From Massilia sp. NR 4-1 (GTDB lineage Bacteria; Pseudomonadota; Gammaproteobacteria; Burkholderiales; Burkholderiaceae_D), in assembly GCF_001191005.1 (NCBI RefSeq), contig NZ_CP012201.1:5580001-5644000 (forward strand): 64,000 bases of DNA, in the 5' to 3' direction. Under the pieces are notes generated by a model. The model saw only the letters and a program-made list of their open reading frames with translations. It made no database searches and had not been told where the DNA came from. The first letter of the stretch is position 1; each line of letters begins with the position of its first letter. Positions 35,085-42,041 of this stretch are shown here, one piece after another. The translations under genes were made by a program, and so were the position numbers.

Positions 35085-35751
35085 GGGCCACAGCCGCCAT
35101 CTCGTCGTGGGCGGCGGCGAGCACGCGTTCGGGCGCGCTGGCCAGCAAGTCTTGCGGACGCAGCCCGCCGAGAAAACTGTTGGCCGACATGAACCAGTAG
35201 GCCAAGCCCCAGCCATCCTTGGCCGCGCCGAACACGGCCAGTACCTTGGCCAGCGGTTTCAACGGTCGGTGGTCCGCTCCCAGTCCATAGCTGGGGAAAT
35301 AATCGTTGCCCTGGTGGCGCAGCGCGAAAATGCTGCCGTCGCGTTTCCATTTATTGGGCTGGGCGCTGGGATTGCTGGCGCTGAAGCCGGCCGCCTGGGC
35401 GATGTCGCCGGCGCTCATCCAGTCGCCGCTGGTCAGCACGGCCGAGCGGGCCTGGGCCAGCATCGTCACTTCCTTCAATTCATTCGGGGTCGGCACCGTG
35501 TCGGGCAGCAAGGCCTCGACCAGGGTTTCCAGCCGCTCTTCATGGCGGCTGGCCATGATTTGCCGGGCCAGCAGGGCGACCTTGGAAAACAGCTCGCTCA
35601 GGCGGCTGGCTTCGCTATCGGTGGTATCGGGCAAGGTGACGGCCACCACGTACGGCGCGTGCACTTGGTTCAGCTGGCTGCGTACATTGGCCGGCGTACC
35701 GCTCAGGGTTTGCATGCCGGCTTGACCCGGATGCTTGATAGCGCTGCTCAT
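35077..35751 (-). CDS. Xre/MbcA/ParS-type antitoxin for the RES toxin
   Basis: This 224-residue protein has the C-terminal toxin-binding domain of Xre/MbcA/ParS antitoxins (LKPLAKVLAVFGAAKDGWGL, then FLGGLRPQDLLASAPERVLA). The middle (SAGDIAQAAGFSASNPSAQP, then KWKRDGSIFALRHQGNDYF) looks like a helix-turn-helix for DNA binding. An unusual N-terminal segment of about 90 residues, predicted mostly helical, precedes it; most partners are shorter (about 130-160 residues). The gene is upstream of the toxin and overlaps it, as expected for translational coupling and autorepression. Confidence 0.85.
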   Translation of the reverse strand: MSSAIKHPGQAGMQTLSGTPANVRSQLNQVHAPYVVAVTLPDTTDSEASRLSELFSKVALLARQIMASRHEERLETLVEALLPDTVPTPNELKEVTMLAQARSAVLTSGDWMSAGDIAQAAGFSASNPSAQPNKWKRDGSIFALRHQGNDYFPSYGLGADHRPLKPLAKVLAVFGAAKDGWGLAYWFMSANSFLGGLRPQDLLASAPERVLAAAHDEMAAVAHG

Positions 35752-35822
35752 GGCCGCCTCCTTGGGTGAGGATGGTTAGTTGAATCTGATTATAACCCAA
35801 ATAACCGAATGCCTTTGCGCGC

Positions 35823-35855
35823 CAAAGAAAAGCCCTTGCGTCAAGACAAGGGCTT
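35823..35855 (-). terminator. Intrinsic terminator of the single small four-cysteine gene
   Basis: On the minus strand AAGCCCTTG and CAAGGGCTT form a perfect 9-bp stem followed by TTTTCTTT. It lies 28 bp after the stop of the small gene at 35883-36086. Confidence 0.85.
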
Positions 35856-35882
35856 GTGGATCAGCTTGCGCTGAATCGGGAC

Positions 35883-36086
35883 TTAGCTGCTCAAGCCGGG
35901 CGGCGGAAGAAAACGGTCGCAGTGGTATTTGCGATAGTTTTGGCAGGATTGCAGATTGCCTTCCTGGCATTCCGCGTTGTAAGTCTCACAGGCTTCCGGG
36001 GTCACGGCCCACGCTGCATACGAAACACCCAGGCCCAGGCCCGTTCCTACGCTGAGGACGAGCAGGGCTTTCTTCAGTTTATTCAT
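35883..36086 (-). CDS. Small secreted four-cysteine peptide, family member A
   Basis: This 67-residue protein starts at the ATG at 36086, preceded by AAAGGCG. The signal peptide KKALLVLSVGTGLGLGVSYA ends near AWA, leaving a mature peptide of about 40 residues with cysteines at 33, 40, 48 and 56 (C-x6-C-x7-C-x7-C). The leader and cysteine frame match three other genes at 39215-39804. I recognise no named family. It is a single-gene unit with its own terminator. The mature peptide likely carries two disulfides in the periplasm or outside; toxin, pheromone or signalling roles are all open. Confidence 0.8.
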   Translation of the reverse strand: MNKLKKALLVLSVGTGLGLGVSYAAWAVTPEACETYNAECQEGNLQSCQNYRKYHCDRFLPPPGLSS

Positions 36087-36444
36087 TTGTCGCCTTTGTG
36101 GATTATTGAATTGCAAAATGAAACTGATGCGGCGGACCAAGGGGAAGAGCCAGCGCCAAGCACGCATTTCCAGCGCAGCCGGAGAGGCGCGCGCCATGAC
36201 TTCACATTTGATACGCCGAAATCATCATAGCATTATTTATTTTTATTTAGGCAATACAAAATACCAATTATTTTCGCTTTTCCCGAGGAAAATTCCAGTG
36301 CCGGCACCCTGGGCCTGCCTGTCCGCCGCCCTCCACGGCCTGCCCCGTCCCTCCCAATTGTTTGTCGGTCGTTAAAAAATTCTTTGATCTTGCCGCGCTC
36401 TGCTGTATTATTTGTCGCTCGACAAACAATGAAGGAGAAAACTC
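36087..36444 (+). promoter_or_regulatory. Promoter and TetR-type operators of the isomerase-hydrolase operon
   Basis: This 358-bp gap holds a good sigma-70 promoter: TTGATC (36384-36389), 16 bp, TATTAT (36406-36411). A palindrome TTTGTCG-CT-CGACAAA (36411-36426) sits on the start region, and a second half-site TTTGTCGGTCG lies at 36361-36371, exactly 50 bp upstream. The same TTTGTCGG motif occurs before the nearby tetR gene. AAGGAG before the isomerase start is the ribosome site. The left part upstream of gene A is A+T-rich and probably holds its promoter. Confidence 0.75.
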
Positions 36445-37509
36445 ATGTCTGCGATTGGAACCATGAAGGGCCCGGGCCTGCACCTGGCGCAGTTTGCCGG
36501 CGATGCGGCGCCGTTCAACAGCCTGTCCGGCATTGCCGCCTGGGCCGGCGATCTGGGCTTCAAGGGCTTGCAGGTGCCGGCCTGGGACCGCCGCCTGTTC
36601 GATCTGGAAACAGCGGCCGAGAGCCAGGCCTACTGCGATGATGTGAAAGGCATGCTGGCCGAACGCGGGCTGGAAGTCAGCGAGCTGTCGACCCATTTGC
36701 TGGGCCAGATGGTGGCGGTGCACCCGGCTTACGATGCGCTGGTCGACGGCTTCGCGCCGCCCGAACTGCGCGGCAAACCGGCGCAGCGCAGCGCCTGGGC
36801 GATCGAGCAGGTCAAGCTGGCGGCCAAGGCTTCGCGCCGTCTCGGCCTGAGCGAGATGGGCACCTTCTCCGGCGCGCTGGCCTGGCCCTATTTCTTCCCC
36901 TTCCCGCAGCGTCCGCAAGGACTGGTGGACACCGCCTTCGACGAACTGGCGCGGCGCTGGAAACCCATCCTCGATGTCTGCGACGAGCAGGGCGTGAACC
37001 TGTGCTACGAAATCCACCCGAGCGAAGACCTGCACGACGGCGCCACCTTTGAAATGTTCCTGGATCGCGTGGGCGGCCATGAACGCTGCAACATCCTGTT
37101 CGATCCCAGCCACTTCGTGCTGCAGCAGCTCAAGTACCTGGACTATATCGACATCTACCACGAGCGCATCCGCATGTTCCATGTGAAGGATGCCGAGTTC
37201 AATCCGAGCGGCCGGCAAGGCATCTACGGCGGCTACCAGAACTGGACCGAGCGCGCCGGCCGTTTCCGCTCGCTGGGCGACGGACAGGTGGACTTCAAGG
37301 GCATCTTCTCCAAACTGGCGCAGTACCGCTACTCGGGTTGGGCCGTGCTGGAATGGGAGTGCTGCCTGAAGCAGCCGGAGGATGGCGCGCGCGAAGGCGT
37401 CGACTTCATCAACCAGCACATCATCCAGGTGACGGACAAGGTGTTCGACGATTTCGCCGGCGCCGGCATCACGCAGCAAGAGATCAACCGCCTGCTGGGG
37501 ATCGCATGA
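36445..37509 (+). CDS. Sugar phosphate isomerase/epimerase family protein (xylose isomerase-like TIM barrel)
   Basis: This 354-residue protein is of the AP-endonuclease-2/IolE-like TIM-barrel family. Conserved metal-site segments are visible: ELSTHLLGQMVAVHP, LCYEIHPSEDLHDG with a Glu ligand, ILFDPSHFVLQQL with Asp and His, and RMFHVKDAEFNPSG with His and Asp. A final Glu lies in AVLEWECC. Such enzymes isomerise or epimerise sugars or inositol derivatives; the substrate here is not identifiable. The strong ribosome site AAGGAG precedes the ATG. It is translationally coupled to the alpha/beta hydrolase gene (ATGA) and lies under a TetR-like operator. Confidence 0.9.
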   Translation: MSAIGTMKGPGLHLAQFAGDAAPFNSLSGIAAWAGDLGFKGLQVPAWDRRLFDLETAAESQAYCDDVKGMLAERGLEVSELSTHLLGQMVAVHPAYDALVDGFAPPELRGKPAQRSAWAIEQVKLAAKASRRLGLSEMGTFSGALAWPYFFPFPQRPQGLVDTAFDELARRWKPILDVCDEQGVNLCYEIHPSEDLHDGATFEMFLDRVGGHERCNILFDPSHFVLQQLKYLDYIDIYHERIRMFHVKDAEFNPSGRQGIYGGYQNWTERAGRFRSLGDGQVDFKGIFSKLAQYRYSGWAVLEWECCLKQPEDGAREGVDFINQHIIQVTDKVFDDFAGAGITQQEINRLLGIA

Positions 37510-38396
37510 ATCTCCCGCAACAACAACTGAAAACGGAACAAGGCATGACAACTGAATTCACCCACGGCTATGCGCGCACGGCGGCCGGCCGCATCCACCA
37601 CGTCAGCGTCGGCGAAGGCAAGCCGGTGCTGCTGATCCCGGGCTGGCCGCAGACCTGGTACACCTGGCGCCACGTGATGCGCGCGCTGGCCGCATCGGGC
37701 TTCCGCGCCATCGCTGTCGACCCGCGCGGCATCGGCCACTCCGACCGTCCGCTGGACGGCTACGATACCGGCACCGCCGCCGCCGACCTGCATGAAGTCA
37801 TGCAGCAGCTGGGCCACGAGCGCTATGCCGTGGTGGGCCACGATATCGGCATGTGGATAGGCTATGCGCTGGCCAGCGATTATCCGCAGGCGGTGGAGCG
37901 GATGGCGCTGACCGAGGCCGTGATCCCCGGCCTGGCGCCGGCGCCCTCGATCTTCGTGCCGCCCGAGCACAACATCTTCCTGTGGCACTTCATGTTCAAC
38001 CAGGTACGCGATTTGCCGGAAGCGCTGATCCAGGGCCGCGAGCGCGAATACCTGTCCTTCATGTTCGACAAGTGGTCCTACCGGCGCGATGCGGTGGCGT
38101 TCGAGGTGTATGCCGAAGCCTATGCCGCGCCGGGTGCGCTGCGCGCCGGCTTCGCCTATTACCGCGCCATCCCGCAGACCATCGAGCAGAATCTGCGCCG
38201 CGCCGAAACGCCGCTGTCCATGCCGGTGCTGGCGCTGGGCGCCGAACATGCGACACGTGACGCGCCGCTGCTGACGATGCAGAAGCTGGCGCCGGACCTG
38301 CGCGGCGCCATCCTGCCCGACTGCGGCCACTTCGTCACGGAAGAAAGCCCGCTCGACTTCCTGGCCGAGCTGCTGCCTTTCCTGCGCGGTGAATAA
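37506..38396 (+). CDS. Alpha/beta hydrolase, epoxide hydrolase/haloalkane dehalogenase-like
   Basis: This 296-residue hydrolase is coupled to the preceding isomerase gene by an ATGA overlap; a second ATG at 37545 would give a 283-residue protein. LLIPGWPQTWYTWRHVM is the oxyanion-hole region. VVGHDIGMWIGYALA carries an Asp nucleophile in the elbow, as in epoxide hydrolases and dehalogenases, and LPDCGHFVTEESP supplies the catalytic His. The substrate is unknown. A terminator follows the stop, so the operon has two genes. Probable control is by the TetR protein at 38474-39076. Confidence 0.9.
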   Translation: MNLPQQQLKTEQGMTTEFTHGYARTAAGRIHHVSVGEGKPVLLIPGWPQTWYTWRHVMRALAASGFRAIAVDPRGIGHSDRPLDGYDTGTAAADLHEVMQQLGHERYAVVGHDIGMWIGYALASDYPQAVERMALTEAVIPGLAPAPSIFVPPEHNIFLWHFMFNQVRDLPEALIQGREREYLSFMFDKWSYRRDAVAFEVYAEAYAAPGALRAGFAYYRAIPQTIEQNLRRAETPLSMPVLALGAEHATRDAPLLTMQKLAPDLRGAILPDCGHFVTEESPLDFLAELLPFLRGE

Positions 38397-38423
38397 GGCG
38401 GCCTAATACGGCGGCATCAAAAC

Positions 38424-38459
38424 AAAAGGCTCTTCAGTTCATCCTGAAGAGCCTTTTTT
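38424..38459 (+). terminator. Intrinsic terminator of the isomerase-hydrolase operon
   Basis: AAGGCTCTTCAG and CTGAAGAGCCTT form a perfect 12-bp stem around TTCATC, followed by a T-run. The preceding A-run suggests it may also work for the convergent tetR. Confidence 0.93.
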
Positions 38460-38473
38460 CATGCCGGCCGTTC

Positions 38474-39076
38474 CTAGTGCCTGGCGCTGGCGGCCAGCAC
38501 GCCCATGGCGGGCGGAATCAGGGCCAGCAGACGGCTGCGCGGCACGCCGTCGCGCGCCTGCACCGACAGGCCGTGCAGCAGGGCGGCATAGAAATCGCCA
38601 AGCGCTTCGGCATCGGTGTCGGCGCGTAGCTCGCCGCCGGCCACGGCTTGGCGGATGCGTTCCGCGATCGACGCCGTGCGCTGCTGCCGGTGTTCGGCCA
38701 GCCAGTTCATCACGGACTCGTTGCCGCTGCTGTAATTGGTGGCGGCGCTGACCACCATGCAGCCTTTGGGTTTGCCGCGCCGGGTGTACAGTTCGGCGGC
38801 ATCGGTCAGCATGCGCTCGATGGCTTCGCGCGCGCTGCCGTCTTCCTTCGCCAGGGCGCGCTGGGCGAAACTGCCTTCCTGCGCCTCATAGAGTTCGACC
38901 GCTTCGCGGAACAGCGCTTCCTTGGAACCGAAGGCGGCGTAGATGCGGGCCGAGGCGATGCCCAGGGCTTCGACCAGGTCGGACAAGGCCGTGCCTTCAT
39001 AACCGTGCGTCCAGAACACATCGCGCGCCTGCTTCAGCGCGTTGTCGCGGTCGAATTCCCGTGGTCTGCCTGCCAT
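38474..39076 (-). CDS. TetR/AcrR-family transcriptional regulator
   Basis: This 200-residue TetR repressor has an N-terminal HTH (REFDRDNALKQARDVFWTHG; GTALSDLVEALGIASARIYA; FGSKEALFREAV) and a ligand domain with the KPKGCMVVSAA segment of the YcdC/AcrR-like branch. A TTTGTCGGACG half-site lies 46-57 bp upstream of its ATG and resembles TTTGTCG sites in front of the isomerase-hydrolase operon, so it probably represses itself and that operon. The ligand is unknown. It is convergent with the operon. Confidence 0.93.
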   Translation of the reverse strand: MAGRPREFDRDNALKQARDVFWTHGYEGTALSDLVEALGIASARIYAAFGSKEALFREAVELYEAQEGSFAQRALAKEDGSAREAIERMLTDAAELYTRRGKPKGCMVVSAATNYSSGNESVMNWLAEHRQQRTASIAERIRQAVAGGELRADTDAEALGDFYAALLHGLSVQARDGVPRSRLLALIPPAMGVLAASARH

Positions 39077-39121
39077 GCTGCTGCCCCTTTAACTGGATTG
39101 AATGCAGGCTGTATTGTAGAG

Positions 39122-39133
39122 CGTCCGACAAAG
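39122..39133. promoter_or_regulatory. TetR autoregulatory half-site
   Basis: On the minus strand this reads CTTTGTCGGACG, matching TTTGTCGGTCG at 36361 and TTTGTCG at 36411. TACAAT-like sequence nearby could be the -10 box of tetR. Confidence 0.55.
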
Positions 39134-39158
39134 AATAGCGATGGCTGGCTGCAGCAAA

Positions 39159-39190
39159 TAAAAAGCCCCTGCATGCACACCGCAGGGGCT
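39159..39190 (-). terminator. Intrinsic terminator of the three-gene four-cysteine operon
   Basis: On the minus strand AGCCCCTGC and GCAGGGGCT form a 9-bp stem followed by TTTTTATTT, 24 bp after the last small gene's stop. Confidence 0.88.
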
Positions 39191-39214
39191 GTGGGAATAT
39201 GCCGCTGAAGGCGC

Positions 39215-39385
39215 TTAGCCGTGGCAGTAGGTACGGAACAAGTTACACGCCCATTCGCCACCGTCGCGGCATTCGCTCATCAGATCCAGGCACCAGTCCG
39301 GATCAGGCAGGGCGAATGCGCTTTGCGAGATGCCGATGCCCAGGCCCATGCTCACAGCCAGCAAAACCAGTTTCATCTTTTTCAT
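39215..39385 (-). CDS. Small secreted four-cysteine peptide, family member B
   Basis: This 56-residue protein starts at the ATG at 39385, preceded by AAAGGGATCGCC. The leader KKMKLVLLAVSMGLGIGISQ ends SAFA before LP, leaving a mature peptide of about 31 residues, rich in Trp and acidic residues. Cysteines 32, 39, 47 and 54 give the exact pattern C-x6-C-x7-C-x6-C. It begins 15 bp after the stop of member C, so the genes are co-transcribed, and it is last in the operon before a terminator. The function is unknown; similarity to members A, C and D is clear in both leader and cysteine frame. Confidence 0.8.
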   Translation of the reverse strand: MKKMKLVLLAVSMGLGIGISQSAFALPDPDWCLDLMSECRDGGEWACNLFRTYCHG

Positions 39386-39400
39386 GGCGATCCCTTTAAA

Positions 39401-39586
39401 TCAGCAAAGCGGGCCATAGACGCGGCAAACGCCACGATAGAAGCGGCAGGAATCTTGATCGCCCTCTTTGCACGCCCAGCAAGCGTCGCGGCAATCTTCT
39501 TCCGGCGGCAACGCCGATGCGGACAGCGAAACACCCAAACCCATACCCAGCGCTGCAATGAAAATCATTTTTTTGAGGCTTTTCAT
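39401..39586 (-). CDS. Small secreted four-cysteine peptide, family member C (six cysteines)
   Basis: This 61-residue protein has the leader KSLKKMIFIAALGMGLGVSL, cleavage after SASA before LP, and a mature peptide of about 35 residues. Cysteines 32, 39, 47 and 54 keep the family frame, while extra cysteines at 36 and 61 could form a third disulfide. AAAGGTAAAAC precedes the ATG. It is the middle gene of the operon, 38 bp after member D. The function is unknown. Confidence 0.8.
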   Translation of the reverse strand: MKSLKKMIFIAALGMGLGVSLSASALPPEEDCRDACWACKEGDQDSCRFYRGVCRVYGPLC

Positions 39587-39624
39587 AATAGTTTTACCTT
39601 TAAAGTTATAGATGATTTAAATAT

Positions 39625-39804
39625 TTACAGCTGTGGGCAATAGCGGAAATAGGCTGGGCAGCCGTGGGCTTTGGGGTTTTCGTCGCAGATCGGGGCCATG
39701 ATTTCGCACCAGGCGGTGGTGGGAAGGGCGGCGGCGGAATAGGACAGGCCCATGCCCAGGCCGAACATCAGAAACAGACTGGTTTTTTTCAGAGTCTTCA
39801 TCAT
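39625..39804 (-). CDS. Small secreted four-cysteine peptide, family member D
   Basis: This 59-residue protein starts at the ATG at 39804, with AAAGCG six bases upstream; ATGs at 39801 and 39819 are alternatives. The leader KTLKKTSLFLMFGLGMGLSY ends SAAA before LP, as in the other members. Cysteines 33, 40, 49 and 56 give C-x6-C-x8-C-x6-C. The mature peptide (about 32 residues) ends FRYCPQL. It is the first gene of the three-gene operon; the A+T-rich stretch 39805-40051 upstream probably holds its promoter. Confidence 0.78.
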   Translation of the reverse strand: MMKTLKKTSLFLMFGLGMGLSYSAAALPTTAWCEIMAPICDENPKAHGCPAYFRYCPQL

Positions 39805-40051
39805 TACTATCGCTTTCATATTAATAGTGTTGTGGTGCGAAGAAATGCAAAAGTACATCTAATCAAATCGGCAGGGCGCTTGTTTACTATTATTATGCAA
39901 TTAACTGCGCCTGCCTCCCTTTATTCGGGAGCCATTAATTTCGCATGGCTGAAAATGTATTCGCAACGAATTTATTTGATTTAGTTGCAAATTTGCAGCG
40001 ACTGCAATAAAAACCGTTTTATCCACGCGGCCGCCAGCGGCAAACCGGCAT

Positions 40052-40870
40052 TTATTCGGAGCGCGCCAGCGTCTGGCAGAAAGCGGCCGTGGCCTCGTCG
40101 AGCGGGAAGCAGGATTCGATGTGCAGCTCGTCGAGGGTGACGTCGCGCGGGGTGCCGAAGGTGGTGATGGTGGAGAAGAAGCGCAGTTCCTGGCCATTCT
40201 TGCGGAAGACGGTGCTCAGCAGCGGGGCCGGCGCGGCACCCGGTTCGCGCTGGCGCCAGCGCTGCGGCACGCCGGGATAGGCCAGCACCTCGTCGAGCAG
40301 GGTGCGCGCTTTGGCGTCGCCCGGCGACGACGCGACCAGGGCGTGCAGGTGGCCGAGCAGGTCGCCCGCCACTTCGGCGTGATTGGCCAGCACGGCGCGC
40401 AAATCCTGCGGATCGAAGACGTGGCGCAGCATATTGCGGTGCGGGCTGTCGCGCCCATCGAGCAGGAAGCGGTTCAGGCGCAGCGCGGCGCCGTTGGCCG
40501 CCAGGATGTCCCAGTAGCGGTTCAACAGGAAGGCGGGATAGGGTTCCTGCTGCTGGAGCATCAGGCCGATGGCCTGCTCGATGCGCGCCATATCCGGCGC
40601 GCCGAGCGCCGACTCGGGATAGTGCGGCGCATAGCCGGCCGCCACCAGCAGGGCATTGCGCTCGCGCAGCGGCATGTCGAGGGCCTGGGCCAGCCGGCCC
40701 AGCACCTCGCGGCTGGGCTGGGCCTTGCCGGTTTCGATATAGCTCAGGTGGCGGGCCGAGAGTTCGGCAGCGAGCGCCAGATCGAGCTGGCTCAGACGCC
40801 GCGCCGCGCGCCATTCGCGCAGCAGGATGCCGATACGGGCGGGGGCGAGGGGGGCGTCATGGGTTTTCAT
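40052..40870 (-). CDS. XRE-family regulator with MmyB-like ligand domain
   Basis: This 272-residue protein has an N-terminal HTH_XRE domain (REWRAARRLSQLDLALAAEL then LSYIETGKAQPSREVLGRLA). It is followed by a long C-terminal MmyB-type domain (NRYWDILAANGAALRLNRFL; LRHVFDPQDLRAVLANHAEV), which in this family has a PAS-like fold that binds small lipophilic ligands. It is divergent from the Tat-exported hydrolase at 40982, a recurring arrangement for MmyB-type regulators, so it probably controls that gene. The 111-bp gap is the likely operator region. Confidence 0.92.
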   Translation of the reverse strand: MKTHDAPLAPARIGILLREWRAARRLSQLDLALAAELSARHLSYIETGKAQPSREVLGRLAQALDMPLRERNALLVAAGYAPHYPESALGAPDMARIEQAIGLMLQQQEPYPAFLLNRYWDILAANGAALRLNRFLLDGRDSPHRNMLRHVFDPQDLRAVLANHAEVAGDLLGHLHALVASSPGDAKARTLLDEVLAYPGVPQRWRQREPGAAPAPLLSTVFRKNGQELRFFSTITTFGTPRDVTLDELHIESCFPLDEATAAFCQTLARSE

Positions 40871-40981
40871 GCGGCTTATCTTAGCGCGGCCGGGTGCGGG
40901 CCGCCATGACCTCCGAGGTTATTGAGCCGATGACCTGGCGCGCCAATAATGTGTTCACTCATCCCACTCAAGGAGCACAGC

Positions 40982-42025
40982 ATGGACCGCAGACATTTCC
41001 TGACACTGGCCGGCGGCGCCGTCGCCGCCACGGCCCTGGGCGGCACGGCGTTGCCGGCACCGGCCGCGCCAGCGGGCAAAGCAGGGCCGGGCCGGCCGCA
41101 TGGCGTCCCGGCCGCCGTGGCCGGCGTAGCGCAGGCCGCCGCGCCGGGACCGGCGCTGGACGCCGCCGCCTTCCACGCCGCGCGCCGCTTCCAGCCGACC
41201 CGCTTCGGCCGCATCGCCTATATCGAGCAAGGCAGCGGCCCGGCGGCCCTGTTCCTGCATGGCTTCCCGCTGAACAGCTTCCAGTGGCGCGGCGCGCTGC
41301 CGCTGCTGGCGCCGTACCGGCGCTGCGTCGCGCCCGACTTTCTCGGCCTGGGCTATACCGAGGTCGCGCCGGGCCAGGGCATGGCGCCGCAGGACCAGGT
41401 GGCGATGCTGGCCGAACTGCTCGACCGCTTGCGGATCGATAGCGTGGACCTGATCGCCAACGACAGCGGCGGCGCCGTCGCCCAGCTTTTCATGGTGCGC
41501 TATCCGCAGCGCGTGCGCAGCCTGCTGCTGACCAACTGCGACAGCGAACCGGAATGCCCGCCCGCCGCGCTGGCGCCGGTGATCGAGCTGGCCAAGGCCG
41601 GCACCTTCGCCGACCAATGGTTCCAGCCCTGGCTGGCCGACAAGGCGCTGGCGCGCAGCGCGCAAGGCATCGGCGGCATGTGCTACGCCGATCCGGCCCA
41701 TCCCAGCGACGAGGCGCTGGAATGCTATCTCGGCCCGCTGGTCAGTAGCCCGCAGCGCAAGGCGCAGATGCATGCCTATGCCGTGGCGCTGGAGCGCAAC
41801 TCGCTGCAGGGCATCAGTGCCGCGCTGAAGGCCAGCCGGGTGCCGGTGCGCGTGCTGTGGGGCGAGGCCGACGATATTTTCACCGCCGCCAGCGCGCGCT
41901 ATTTCGAGCAGGCTTTCGGCAATGGGCGCGGCCTGCGCCGCCTGCCGGGCAGCAAACTGTTCTGGCCGGAAGAAAGGCCGGAACTGCTGGCCGCCGAGGC
42001 CCGGGCGCTGTGGGGCCTGGCCTGA
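40982..42025 (+). CDS. Tat-exported alpha/beta hydrolase with atypical catalytic site
   Basis: This 347-residue protein starts at the ATG at 40982 behind AAGGAG. It has a twin-arginine signal (DRRHFLTLAGGAVAATALGG) and an Ala/Pro-rich linker. The hydrolase fold follows: ALFLHGFPLNSFQWRGALPL is the oxyanion region, LIANDSGGAVAQ the nucleophile elbow with Asp in place of Ser, and VRVLWGEADDIFTA the acid strand. At the usual catalytic-His position the sequence reads PGSKLFWPEERPE, with no His. Either the site uses another residue or the enzyme is not a normal hydrolase. The substrate is unknown. Confidence 0.88.
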   Translation: MDRRHFLTLAGGAVAATALGGTALPAPAAPAGKAGPGRPHGVPAAVAGVAQAAAPGPALDAAAFHAARRFQPTRFGRIAYIEQGSGPAALFLHGFPLNSFQWRGALPLLAPYRRCVAPDFLGLGYTEVAPGQGMAPQDQVAMLAELLDRLRIDSVDLIANDSGGAVAQLFMVRYPQRVRSLLLTNCDSEPECPPAALAPVIELAKAGTFADQWFQPWLADKALARSAQGIGGMCYADPAHPSDEALECYLGPLVSSPQRKAQMHAYAVALERNSLQGISAALKASRVPVRVLWGEADDIFTAASARYFEQAFGNGRGLRRLPGSKLFWPEERPELLAAEARALWGLA

Positions 42026-42041
42026 GCGGCGCGACGGCGGT

